The position numbers and the translations under genes are program-made. 64,000 bases of DNA from DYKG01 sp964596185. GTDB lineage: Bacteria > Muiribacteriota > Ozemobacteria > Ozemobacterales > Ozemobacteraceae. The stretch lies in assembly GCA_964596185.1 (NCBI GenBank), contig CAZQUE010000014.1, positions 14,500 to 78,499 on the forward strand, read 5' to 3'. How positions within the stretch are numbered: the stretch's first letter is position 1; each line of letters starts with the position of its first letter. This document shows positions 17,404 to 26,692 of the stretch, piece by piece. The notes beneath the pieces are model-generated. The model worked only from the letters and a program-made list of their open reading frames with translations. It ran no database searches and was not told the origin of the DNA.

Positions 17404-20400
17404 ATGAGATCAGTCAGGCTTAAGAGGTTTATTCTGCTGCTATTGCTCGGCTTTGTCTGTGTTTCGGCCTTTGCGGCTTTGAAACCTGAATACCGCCGTA
17501 ATGGTGAGTGCTATCTGTTGATCGGTGAAGGGCCCGTTTCAATGCGTGGTATTTATCGTCTCAACAATCCCGAGGCCAACAAATATTTCGATCCGCCGAA
17601 GTATTTGTTCAAGCCTGACAGTTCAATCGGTTTTTCAGTCGACCTCGATCGTAAGATCTATACTTTCTCTGAAAAGGTCGTTCCCGGTTACGTTCTCCTG
17701 GGAGAACCCCTGAAACGCCAGGTTCTCGATTCGGGCAGCACTGACCTGGCCGACTACGGTTACCACCAGTATGTTCACTATGACCACCGTTCCTGGGGTA
17801 AGAACACCGATATTTATCGAACCGGTCCGGTTGGCCGCGGAATAAGAAGAAGCGGTGGCTCTACCTGGCCTTACTTCAAGTCAGCTGGTCCTGGTAAAGC
17901 TATTGCTGCCCCCTCCGGAAACCCTCTTCCTGACGTGCCTTCTATCCCTCTGGGCATTTATTCCGGAAAAAGCTGGTATGAAATTCCCAATGGCGCATGG
18001 TTCTCGAGCTGGCGCACCAAACCTTGCCAATCGAGTCGCCCTGGGCCTGCCGGTTACTTTTACGTCGTTTATGGTGACAAGGTTGAAGGCCAACCCCATA
18101 ACTGGACTCTCTATACTTATACTCCAGACAACGTTGCCGCCGACGCGCCCAACTACACTTCAGCCGCCGGACAGGTCGTAGCGGTTTCCTATGATAAAAA
18201 AATCAGCCGCCAGATCTTTGCAGGTTGTATCGATGGTTGTGGTGGTGCAAGTGGCTCGGGTGGCGGTGTTGCCGATCCGATGATCACTGACCTTGCTTTC
18301 ATGCCTCCGATCAAATCACAACCTTCGCGAACCTATTTCTACTCTCGCCCGGTAGGGGATATCAACTATACCGTTACCAAAAACAAAAATATTTATGCTC
18401 CACCGAATCCAACCGGTAATCCGATTATCGGAACTCCTGCAAGTCAGGATACTTATTGGATCGGGGTTTCAATGCGTGACGTAAGTTCTGATTACGTTTA
18501 CTGTATCGGAACCAACGACATAAAAAACTGGTATAAACAAGCTACGACGTCAACTGCTCCAAGTATGAGTATCTCGGCAGTTGCGGTTTCGAACCAGTGG
18601 AACCAGAAGGGTGGTATCATTTTTGCCTATGATAAACCCGCAAAAATGGTCTACAAATTCATCCGCTATGAAAATGATCCCAATGAACCGCCGATTTCAA
18701 AAACCAGATATGAAGGTATTGACGTTTCGGATCTGGTCAACTTGATTCAGGCCGAAGCGAACAGCGAAATCGACGATATCAAGGCCGATGGTTTCGGCAG
18801 TCTGTTCTTCGCGATGACCTATCCTTCAAAAAATGTCGCTACCTATGATCCTCGTAGCAACTTCAAGTTGAATGATACGATCAGACTATATTATGACCCA
18901 AATCAGGATCCTGCAGAAACAGAATGGTCTGGATGGCTGATTTATCGGCAACAATATGGTAAAGCGGTTTTTGAACGCAGTATCTACAGCTCGACTCCCC
19001 AGGAAATCGGTCGCAAGGTTTTTGCCGAAAGATATTACAACCTTAATATCCGCATGGCACCAGAAGGTTTGGCCCAGCTCGCAATATCTGGCCCATTCCC
19101 AAATGGCAATGTTGAGCCTATTCTCGCTTCCTGGTCTGCCAAAATCGGTAATGGCGACGCTGTTTTGACGGCTTCAGATTTTTCTTACGGCAGCCTGGGC
19201 CTTTATTATGAATACAACTATGGTGATCCCGGCCGGGCAAAACTTGCAGTTATCAATGTGCCCACGCCACCAGAAGTCATAAGTCTTGCAGGTAAAAAAT
19301 CGTTCCTGGATATCTGCGGTCCATACACAGACATTCCAATTTCGACTGACATTAACAGCACCATGCAAAATCAGAACCTGATCAAACCCGCACCAAGTAT
19401 TCTTGACGGTGATCAGATCTATTATTTCATGGTTGAAAACTATCCGCTTACCACAGGGGCCTGGAACCCCAATGACCAGCCCGACTGGGACGGCGACAGC
19501 CGCCAGGGTGGTTTCATCACTTCGATCAGTGACACCAACTCCTCGACCAATGGTGGTAGCGTGGCTTATCGCTGGCGCACCTGGATGGTCGAAGACATGT
19601 TCCAAAGACCTGTATTCCCGCCAGAACCCTATCCGGCAACTCCGTCTCCGCGTGACGGTTCAGATACCGGCCAGGAAAATTTCACCTTCTTCTATACTCC
19701 GGTTGGTGGAAAATACATCATCACTTGCCAGGTTATATATGACTGGTATGATTACGATCTTTTGAACTTTGGTGATACTATCGATGACCTGCCGGCGATC
19801 TTCAGGCCTAATGTCAAGGCTGTGCCGGCTGCCGCCGGCGCATCGGTTCTGCAGTCTGCCTCAAGTCAGCTTTCCAGCATAATGACCACGAATCCTTTCA
19901 AATTCATGCAGGCTTCGGCCACCCAGTATATCGATTACATCACTGAGAAAGTTGAAAGTGGTATTGACGATCCTTATTATGCCTGTTACCCGATCGTTGC
20001 TGCTGGTATCGCTACTCCGCCCACATATACCTACCAGTTTATCGCCAACATCGACAGATGCGATGGCTGGTTTCCAAATGACAAAGACGATGCCTCGCAT
20101 TGGGTATTTCACGACAAAAACTGGCCGGAGGCCGATCATGGTCTTGAAGCCGGAAAACAGTATTTCTGGCGCACCTGTCTGGCCTCGCAGTCAGCGTTTT
20201 TTGCGGATATCAGCAAGACCACCGGCGCTGGTGTTCCGTATCGCAATTTCATTGTCGATATGATGCAGAATCCTCACAAAGATTCAAAGGGACGTAACAA
20301 TCCTCTTTTTGTTAATGATCGAGATAACATCAAATTTGACAACAAGGGCGATGACCTTCGCTGGCTTGAAAAAGACAACGCCGATAACGCCATCCGTTTG

Positions 20401-22233
20401 AATGCTTATCTTGAGTATCAGGTTCCTGACGTGAACGGCGACCCGAAAATGGTTAAATTGCAACTTCTCGCATCTGGTTCAAATGCTCTCCCGCTAAGCT
20501 TCCCAATTAATGCTTCTACTTCAATGGATCTTCCGCCTACAGATCCATTCATCGCGACTCTCACCATCGAAATGAGTCGCTGGATATCTTACGATATGTG
20601 GGTTAAAAATAAAAATGGCGTGGATATGTTCCCGGTGCGAAATCTTCCTAAAGAATTTAAGGTTTCTGGTAAGACCAACGTTTTGATCGTCGATCGCCAG
20701 GCACCCAAGATTCTTTACGATTTCACCAATCCGGTCAATCTGTTTGCCGATGCCGGATTCCCATTGGCACAGGGTGTTGGCCCCAATGGCGGCAATCCTG
20801 CTTCGATAACCTTCAGACTATCCGACAATAACCCCTGGGAAGCGGTTGACTCCGTTTGCGGTATTACCAACAACAGTTTGTGGGCTCAGAACTTTACGCA
20901 CAACAATACTGCGCCGACAAAGGCACCAACCGCAACGTTCAACTACAAGCCGGTTTTCGCCAAAGCTTTGAAGCGCAGGGTTTCTCTGTCATTTGACCGT
21001 GCCTGTCGTCTGGATTCCGGCAAAGTAATGTTCTTCCCGCCTGATCAGTCTGCTTTGCTCAGTCCGGGCCAGTATAGAGACTTTGCCGACAGTTTCGGCG
21101 AACTCTATGTTCACAAATACGTTCTTTCCGGCACCAGTGCCGTGCCATCTGAAAACCGCTTGCAGAAAGACTTCCAGTCAACGAAGGAAACGGTTGGCTT
21201 GAGCACCAAGTATTTTGCAACCATCGGTTTCAGGATGCCTCTGAGTTTCATCATGCCAAATTCGTATGCTTCAACCGACGCAGCGAGAAGGCGATTGCCC
21301 AAGGGATACGCCAACAATACCCCAGGTTATGACGATGGCGGCAAGATCAGGCCCTACAAGTTCTATCTGTCGGCCACCGACTCTTCAGGTAATGCCTTGT
21401 CAAACAAAATGTTGAATATTGCATTGCATCCCCGCGACGTTCATAAACCTGAACCACATGGTTTCTTTACTGAATTCAAGGGCAACACAACTACCTACTT
21501 CCCGATCTGGGCAGTGGCCACAGACAGTCTCGACCCGGACAATTCAACCAGAGAAATTTCAGGAACGACCTTGAGCGAAACTTTCTTTGACAGCAACGAC
21601 TGGCTTCCTGGTGCGGACGGTAAAATCAACAGCAAAGATGCAACTAATCACGTGGCATTCTCTTACAAATCATTGCCGAAGCTGTCTGATGACATTGTTA
21701 CCGATTATAATAGTTCCCATGCCGATTATGCTGCTCTCGTCGCAACTAAATTGCCGCCAATGGCTATCGAAGATAACGTTGAATTTTCGATTGGATGCGG
21801 CGTCAGCGACAATGCCGGCCTGGCAACGGCTACTCTGACCTTTAAATACTTCGACAACAAGGAGAACGAGGTCAGCAGATCGGTTGTTTCTCGCTACACC
21901 AGTGCAATGGAAGTCGCACCGGCAAATACCTCTACAATCAAGATTGCCTCAACCACTTTCGAGGTTCGAGGTTTGTTCCGCGGCAAAGCAGAACAGTTCC
22001 CGATGTCGATTCCGGTTACCATTATTGCCCGCGATAACGCCCGCGATTGGGATTACTACACTGGAAAAGGCGGAACCCTGGTTGATGTCAACAATCCCTG
22101 GAGCGACTGGAAGTGGGGCTCTTTCCACAAAGGTGGCGATAAAAACAACGTCAGGAATTTTGAAACAAGTATTCCGGTATTTGGCAGCAGTCTTATCATT
22201 CGAACTATCGATAAGGGTGTGCGCAACAAATAG
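17404..22233 (+). CDS. Very large secreted protein, unknown function
   Basis: 1609 aa with a Sec signal peptide (RFILLLLLGFVCVSAFA). The start has an excellent AAGGAGG Shine-Dalgarno. The body is rich in Asp, Asn, Pro, Tyr and Trp, has few helices, and looks like a string of beta domains. Calcium-site-like loops include PDWDGDS near residue 698 and NDWLPG...DGKINSKDA near residue 1396, the latter resembling one dockerin/EF-hand loop. The last ~150 residues resemble an immunoglobulin-like sandwich (DNAGLATATLTFKYFDN). No anchor or sorting signal is visible. It closes the operon, followed 20 bases later by a strong terminator. It may be the main product handled by the pseudopilin apparatus or a surface fibre, but I do not recognise it. 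Confidence 0.82.
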   Translation: MRSVRLKRFILLLLLGFVCVSAFAALKPEYRRNGECYLLIGEGPVSMRGIYRLNNPEANKYFDPPKYLFKPDSSIGFSVDLDRKIYTFSEKVVPGYVLLGEPLKRQVLDSGSTDLADYGYHQYVHYDHRSWGKNTDIYRTGPVGRGIRRSGGSTWPYFKSAGPGKAIAAPSGNPLPDVPSIPLGIYSGKSWYEIPNGAWFSSWRTKPCQSSRPGPAGYFYVVYGDKVEGQPHNWTLYTYTPDNVAADAPNYTSAAGQVVAVSYDKKISRQIFAGCIDGCGGASGSGGGVADPMITDLAFMPPIKSQPSRTYFYSRPVGDINYTVTKNKNIYAPPNPTGNPIIGTPASQDTYWIGVSMRDVSSDYVYCIGTNDIKNWYKQATTSTAPSMSISAVAVSNQWNQKGGIIFAYDKPAKMVYKFIRYENDPNEPPISKTRYEGIDVSDLVNLIQAEANSEIDDIKADGFGSLFFAMTYPSKNVATYDPRSNFKLNDTIRLYYDPNQDPAETEWSGWLIYRQQYGKAVFERSIYSSTPQEIGRKVFAERYYNLNIRMAPEGLAQLAISGPFPNGNVEPILASWSAKIGNGDAVLTASDFSYGSLGLYYEYNYGDPGRAKLAVINVPTPPEVISLAGKKSFLDICGPYTDIPISTDINSTMQNQNLIKPAPSILDGDQIYYFMVENYPLTTGAWNPNDQPDWDGDSRQGGFITSISDTNSSTNGGSVAYRWRTWMVEDMFQRPVFPPEPYPATPSPRDGSDTGQENFTFFYTPVGGKYIITCQVIYDWYDYDLLNFGDTIDDLPAIFRPNVKAVPAAAGASVLQSASSQLSSIMTTNPFKFMQASATQYIDYITEKVESGIDDPYYACYPIVAAGIATPPTYTYQFIANIDRCDGWFPNDKDDASHWVFHDKNWPEADHGLEAGKQYFWRTCLASQSAFFADISKTTGAGVPYRNFIVDMMQNPHKDSKGRNNPLFVNDRDNIKFDNKGDDLRWLEKDNADNAIRLNAYLEYQVPDVNGDPKMVKLQLLASGSNALPLSFPINASTSMDLPPTDPFIATLTIEMSRWISYDMWVKNKNGVDMFPVRNLPKEFKVSGKTNVLIVDRQAPKILYDFTNPVNLFADAGFPLAQGVGPNGGNPASITFRLSDNNPWEAVDSVCGITNNSLWAQNFTHNNTAPTKAPTATFNYKPVFAKALKRRVSLSFDRACRLDSGKVMFFPPDQSALLSPGQYRDFADSFGELYVHKYVLSGTSAVPSENRLQKDFQSTKETVGLSTKYFATIGFRMPLSFIMPNSYASTDAARRRLPKGYANNTPGYDDGGKIRPYKFYLSATDSSGNALSNKMLNIALHPRDVHKPEPHGFFTEFKGNTTTYFPIWAVATDSLDPDNSTREISGTTLSETFFDSNDWLPGADGKINSKDATNHVAFSYKSLPKLSDDIVTDYNSSHADYAALVATKLPPMAIEDNVEFSIGCGVSDNAGLATATLTFKYFDNKENEVSRSVVSRYTSAMEVAPANTSTIKIASTTFEVRGLFRGKAEQFPMSIPVTIIARDNARDWDYYTGKGGTLVDVNNPWSDWKWGSFHKGGDKNNVRNFETSIPVFGSSLIIRTIDKGVRNK

Positions 22234-22253
22234 CTGAAACTGCACAAAAACAT

Positions 22254-22286
22254 GGGGCTGTCTCGAATGAGGCAGCCCCTTTTTTT
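22254..22286 (+). terminator. Intrinsic terminator after the giant-protein operon
   Basis: Inverted repeat 22254-22264 / 22269-22279 (GGGGCTGTCTC with GAGGCAGCCCC, one T-G wobble) with the tetraloop GAAT, followed by seven T. The stem core is almost the same as that of the terminator at 45214-45247. Confidence 0.9.
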
Positions 22287-22306
22287 AATGCTTCTTTATA
22301 TTGGTT

Positions 22307-23356
22307 TTATTTTGTCTTTGCGTCCTGCAAGTAGGCCAGCAACAATTTGCAGGTTGCTTCAAGACCTTTTAAATGTGTGCGTTCGTTCCCATGTGACGCG
22401 GAGACGCCGGGCCCAATCAAGCCTACTTTGGCATCGAGTCCGGCGCGAAGGGCTGCTGATCCGTCAGATCCGTAGAAGGGAAAAACATCGAGCTTGTAAT
22501 TGACCTTATATTTTTCAGCAAGTTTGACCAGGCGCTTGCGCAAGTTCAGATCGTAAGGGCCGGTAGAATCTTTTACGCATACAGAAACCGAAAATTCATC
22601 GCCGGCCACTCCGTCTCCTACCACTCCCATATCGACAACCAGCAATTCTTCGATTGAAGCAGGCAAGCCGGCACAGGCACCATGTCCAACTTCTTCATAA
22701 TTTGAAAAGAAAAAAACGACTGGTAAATTATTCAGAACTTTAGCGCCAAGCTTTAGAAAAGCTTCGATCATGCAGGCGCAGCCTGCCTTGTCATCAAGAA
22801 AATGGCTTTTGACAAAGCCGGTATCGGTATATTCAAAGCCGGAATCAAAAGCGATAAAATCACCAATGGCAATGCCGAGCTTCTGGGTTTGTTGCTGATT
22901 GGTAACTTCCGCATCGAGGCGAATATGCATCGTATTTTCATTTCTTGGGCTTTCTTCGGCTTTTCTGTTCACGTGCACTGCGGGATTGTCCAAGATCAAA
23001 CTGCCGGAAAAAATCTGACCGTTTTCGGCAAAAACCCTGACCGTATGCCCTTCAAAAGCCTGCAAAAGAGGCCCACCTATCCTGGTGAAGCCGAGAGTGC
23101 CGTTACTTTTGATTTCTTTAACCATCAGGCCTAGAGTATCGACATGGCCGGCAACTGCAATTTTGGGATCAGGGTGATTGCCGACGAGCAGAGCTCCTTT
23201 ATTGGTAAAGCGTGTTTTTATGCCGGATTTTGCGGCAAGTTTTTCAATGTGCCGCAAGGCAGCTTCGGTCATTCCCGAAGGCGAATAAATCAGGGAAAGG
23301 TCGCGTAAAATAGATATCACTTGAGGAGTTTGCGTCTTTTTAGTCGATTTGGGCAT
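22307..23356 (-). CDS. M42 family metallo-aminopeptidase
   Basis: 349 aa cytoplasmic peptidase of the M42 (glutamyl aminopeptidase / TET) family. Di-metal ligands are visible: His71-x-Asp73 in AGHVDTLGLM, the bridging Asp in FLDDKAGC, the catalytic Glu pair in NYEEVGHG, an Asp in VVDMGVVGDG, and a C-terminal His in SHGNERTHLKG. Length fits the family. Such enzymes trim N-terminal residues from peptides made by larger proteases. AAAGGA lies seven bases before the start. It is divergent from the alkaline-phosphatase-like gene with 144 bases between. Confidence 0.93.
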   Translation of the reverse strand: MPKSTKKTQTPQVISILRDLSLIYSPSGMTEAALRHIEKLAAKSGIKTRFTNKGALLVGNHPDPKIAVAGHVDTLGLMVKEIKSNGTLGFTRIGGPLLQAFEGHTVRVFAENGQIFSGSLILDNPAVHVNRKAEESPRNENTMHIRLDAEVTNQQQTQKLGIAIGDFIAFDSGFEYTDTGFVKSHFLDDKAGCACMIEAFLKLGAKVLNNLPVVFFFSNYEEVGHGACAGLPASIEELLVVDMGVVGDGVAGDEFSVSVCVKDSTGPYDLNLRKRLVKLAEKYKVNYKLDVFPFYGSDGSAALRAGLDAKVGLIGPGVSASHGNERTHLKGLEATCKLLLAYLQDAKTK

Positions 23357-23500
23357 GGGTTATTCCTTTCTATTGAACAGATGCAAAAATACCAGATCAG
23401 CAAGCTTAAATCAATGTCATCAACAGGCAAAACCTGCAGTGCTTGCAGAGCTTTGTTTTCTGGGATAACATGTTTTTATGCAAAGCAGCGGAGGAATCAC

Positions 23501-24796
23501 ATGTTAAAATTTCCGAAGTTTTTTTTGGCCATGCTTCTCATGGTCGGCAACATTTTGGGTGCGCAGCAGACACAACAGGTGCAACAGGGTTTGCAGGTGT
23601 CTCCTCCCGGTGATACAGAATTGATTACCCCGGTAAATTTGCAGCCTCTCGATCTTGAAGAATTGGCGAGGCGAAAGGGTATCAACAACCAGAGTCCGGC
23701 AAGAAACATCGTCATTCTTTCCGGTTTCGGTTTTATTGAAGACGCGGCGGCCATTTTCCGATCTACAGGAATCAGGAAACTCCAGATTGACGAGATGGAA
23801 AATTTTGCCCTGGTTTTACCCAGATTTGTAAGTGAAAGTGAACATGCCCAGGTTGTCAGGCTTGCTGATCTCCTGGTCGGCGATGGTCGGGCAGTTGGCC
23901 TGGTTTCGGATAGTAACTTCAAATGTGCTTCCGCTTGCGAGTTCATGAAGATTCAAACGGAAAAATTGTTTGAAAATGCCCGTATGGCGTTGACGCTTGG
24001 TAGCTTTTCCACTGAAGAAGATCGAGATGAAACGGTTAGAAAGTTTTGTCGTCGTAACATTGAGTATGCGAGAAATCGCAAAGATTTAAACCGTCTTTTT
24101 TCAGCGAAAGCAGAAAAGATCGTCGGTGCTTTTGATCGAAATATTAATCTGGTCAAGGAAGATCAGACTCAGCCATTTTTCGATGAACTGGTAACGGCTT
24201 GTCTTAGCCGTCTTCCGGTTGCAGGAGATGGTTTTGTTTTGTTAATCGGAGCAGGAGCTGCCGAGCAGGCGGCGGCTGAAGGTCGCTATTTTGATATGCT
24301 CGAGCACCTGCGAGTTCAGGAAAAGGTTTTGCATCAGATCAATTATTTTGTATCAGGTCGCAAAGATACTTTGGTGCTGTTGATTCAGGACTCAGGAAAA
24401 ATGCGCTGGAAATATGGGAAAGATTTCAAGCTTTCAAGTTTCATCGCAGACTTGTCTTTGCTGGAAAGTGCAATGAAGGCTGAAGATATAAGCAAATATT
24501 TGTTTGAAAGTCCCCGGAATTACAGCCAGTTGCTGAAAAATGTCGACGCAGGACGGATCAATGAATTAATCGCGGCAAAGGATAAATTGGCTCTTTATAA
24601 ATATTTACAGGACAGCTTGAAGCTCAGTTATGATTTTCGTGCCGAGGTTGCCGGCAGTGAAACCAGATTGCCAGGATTTGCGGTGTTTTCGCGTGGTCTT
24701 GGAACTCAACTTTTTAGAGGAATGATCACTTTTGAAGATTTTGTCAATTATCTGTCATTGATTTCAGGTGTGAGCAGCAAATCAGATCAGGAGTAG
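23501..24796 (+). CDS. Secreted alkaline-phosphatase-fold protein lacking catalytic residues
   Basis: 431 aa with a signal peptide (FFLAMLLMVGNILGA); start ATG 23501 is set by GGAGG nine bases upstream. I read it as a degenerate member of the alkaline phosphatase family. NIVILSGFG (69-77) sits where PhoA-type proteins have NVILMIGDGMG, with the metal-ligand Asp replaced by Phe; RAVGLVSDS (130-138) matches the AVGLVTT strand; DGFVLLIGAGAAEQ (243-256) matches GFFLMVEGGRIDHA with Glu and His ligands lost; DTLVLLIQDS (289-298) matches DTLVIVTADH with His replaced by Ser. No DSA nucleophile motif is present. So the fold appears kept and catalysis lost. It precedes the primase/helicase-like gene, whose ribosome site overlaps its stop. 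Assignment is by eye. Confidence 0.6.
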   Translation: MLKFPKFFLAMLLMVGNILGAQQTQQVQQGLQVSPPGDTELITPVNLQPLDLEELARRKGINNQSPARNIVILSGFGFIEDAAAIFRSTGIRKLQIDEMENFALVLPRFVSESEHAQVVRLADLLVGDGRAVGLVSDSNFKCASACEFMKIQTEKLFENARMALTLGSFSTEEDRDETVRKFCRRNIEYARNRKDLNRLFSAKAEKIVGAFDRNINLVKEDQTQPFFDELVTACLSRLPVAGDGFVLLIGAGAAEQAAAEGRYFDMLEHLRVQEKVLHQINYFVSGRKDTLVLLIQDSGKMRWKYGKDFKLSSFIADLSLLESAMKAEDISKYLFESPRNYSQLLKNVDAGRINELIAAKDKLALYKYLQDSLKLSYDFRAEVAGSETRLPGFAVFSRGLGTQLFRGMITFEDFVNYLSLISGVSSKSDQE

Positions 24797-24800
24797 GGTT

Positions 24801-26690
24801 ATGCCAATGTTTGTTTTACTTGAAAACTCCGCGTTTGAAGAAGGGGCCAGGGCGGTAGAGGTAACCAAGGTTCCCGAGATGCTGAAAAAGTTCCCCGAGG
24901 GACTTTTGCGCTCAACTTATCTGCTTGAAACTGACCAGGTTGAGGCTTTTGCTTCTGGTCGCAAAGAAAAACTGTACGGCCCCTTTTGCCTGAATTTTTC
25001 AGTTAGAAGGGCTCGCGATTTACTCAGTGAGGGCTGCAATTATCAGGGAATCAGCATCGAGATTGAGAATAACGGGAGAAAATTGCCGCAGTTGCCGGCA
25101 GCTTCCGAATTAGAAAGAATCTTGACCAGTGAAACCTGTTTGATTTATGTGAACGGGTCGCCTTTCAAGCCTTCAACTGAAGTTTTTACCTTTCAACAGG
25201 TTTATGATGATTCAGTCAGATGCATCGATGTTTTGAAGAAAATGGGTATCCCCCAGGAAACCATTGCTATTTACGCGACACCTGAAGACATCAGCATCGA
25301 AGTGCATCCGGGGGTTCTTGGGCTTGAAGGCCGCGAAAATCTCGATGCCCTTTATTACCGAGTTCTTTGCCAATTAGCCGAGATACGTGAGATTGATGGA
25401 AAGGTTACCAAAACTGAAATCAAGACAATCGTTTTAGACAGTTGTCGGCCAGAATCGCGAATTCTCGTGCCAGGAAGCACTCACCAAACTTTGCATCGAA
25501 CCAAAGTCAGTGTTGGCCCATCTCATTTCGCCTACGGCGTTGCCGCGTTTTCCGACTTTTGTGCCAAGAAGCGTAGTGTTCAGGAATGCATCCAGGAGAG
25601 CCTTAACTGGCTTAAGTTCTTGCAGACACAACTGCCGCCAATTGCCGGGTTTGCCGATAAAATTCAGGCACTTCCGGATCTTCCGATTCCTGGGCTCGGC
25701 AGTAACTCGGGAGCAAAGCTCAGCAAGGCTTCCAGCGGCAGGTTCCAGCCTTTGGCTCAGGAATTGGTCGGAGCCGGTGAATGTTATCAGGAATTGATGC
25801 CGGCATTTGCGACTCCATTTGCAACACTCGATAAGTCTCTTGGCGGTGGTTGGCTCAAGGGTGGACTGCATCTGTTGGTTGGGCCAAGAGGTGGTGGCAA
25901 GGGTGCATTGCTGATTCAGCAGGCCTTGAAGGCGCAGAAGGACAGCTCAGTGCTTTTTGTTTCATTCGAACAGGATGTGCGTGAATTTTCAATCAGATCA
26001 GCTTTTTCTGGGGGCAATACAAGTCTGATCGAACTTTGCGGACAGTTAGCCAACCCAGATGGAACTGGACTGGAAGCTCGAAAATTGCTTGCAGCTGGGG
26101 TTGAAAAATTTAGGGGCAGTCTCTCGGAAAACCTTTTTTTCAGCGGTATTGGCAATTCGCATAGCACCTTTGATGTTGATGAAATACTTGAGTTAACGAG
26201 AATGTTGCCAGATTCTGGACCCCGTCTGGTCATTCTGGAATCGCTGGATGAACAGTTGCTGGAAGAAAATTTTGCCGAGAAGTTGCAGGCTTTGCGAAGG
26301 TTGGCGATTTCGGAGCGGGCAACCTTTTTGCTTTCTATTCACGAGGAGTTTGAATGTGGCAAAAGGCCACATTTTATAGAGGGAACCGACCAGGCTCTGC
26401 TGGCAAAATACCAGCGGCATTGTGATTCGCTGATAGTTTGTATGAGCGAGAAGTTGAATTTGCGCCGATTTGTGGCCATGGTCAAAGGTCAGATCGATGC
26501 CCAGCTGATTGGCAAGCTTGAGCAAAAGGCTTTGCAGTTAGCCGGGGGGCGTAGATGCAAAAATGATTCTTATACAAATCTTCGTTTGATTCATTCGCGT
26601 CTAGGAAGAAAAGAGCTCATACTCTGTCTTTATCAGCCTGATTATGTAAGGTTTTTTGAAATAGCCAGTTTGCCGATTTCGAGGCCCTGA
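24801..26690 (+). CDS. Primase/helicase-like fusion protein with altered active-site motifs
   Basis: 629 aa, no signal peptide. The N-terminal ~290 residues resemble an archaeo-eukaryotic-type primase: YGPFCLNFS (59-67) stands in the place of YGPFYxDxD, AIYATPEDISIEVHPGVLGL (156-175) in the place of the SGGKGFHxxVHP strand, and VLDSCRPESRILVPGSTH (211-228) matches the third motif with RxPGSxH. The first two Asp are replaced (LNFS). The C-terminal half resembles DnaB/RecA-type ATPases: LHLLVGPRGGGKG (357-368) is a P-loop whose usual Thr/Ser after GK is Gly, and RLVILESLDEQ stands for Walker B. AGGAG overlaps the upstream stop, so translation is coupled to the alkaline-phosphatase-like gene. 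Catalysis is doubtful. Confidence 0.6.
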   Translation: MPMFVLLENSAFEEGARAVEVTKVPEMLKKFPEGLLRSTYLLETDQVEAFASGRKEKLYGPFCLNFSVRRARDLLSEGCNYQGISIEIENNGRKLPQLPAASELERILTSETCLIYVNGSPFKPSTEVFTFQQVYDDSVRCIDVLKKMGIPQETIAIYATPEDISIEVHPGVLGLEGRENLDALYYRVLCQLAEIREIDGKVTKTEIKTIVLDSCRPESRILVPGSTHQTLHRTKVSVGPSHFAYGVAAFSDFCAKKRSVQECIQESLNWLKFLQTQLPPIAGFADKIQALPDLPIPGLGSNSGAKLSKASSGRFQPLAQELVGAGECYQELMPAFATPFATLDKSLGGGWLKGGLHLLVGPRGGGKGALLIQQALKAQKDSSVLFVSFEQDVREFSIRSAFSGGNTSLIELCGQLANPDGTGLEARKLLAAGVEKFRGSLSENLFFSGIGNSHSTFDVDEILELTRMLPDSGPRLVILESLDEQLLEENFAEKLQALRRLAISERATFLLSIHEEFECGKRPHFIEGTDQALLAKYQRHCDSLIVCMSEKLNLRRFVAMVKGQIDAQLIGKLEQKALQLAGGRRCKNDSYTNLRLIHSRLGRKELILCLYQPDYVRFFEIASLPISRP

Positions 26691-26692
26691 TT

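Noticed and set aside
23321..23500. In-frame upstream extension of the alkaline-phosphatase-like gene
   Set aside because: It runs into the divergent M42 gene, has no signal peptide, and ATG 23501 has a GGAGG site and a proper signal sequence.
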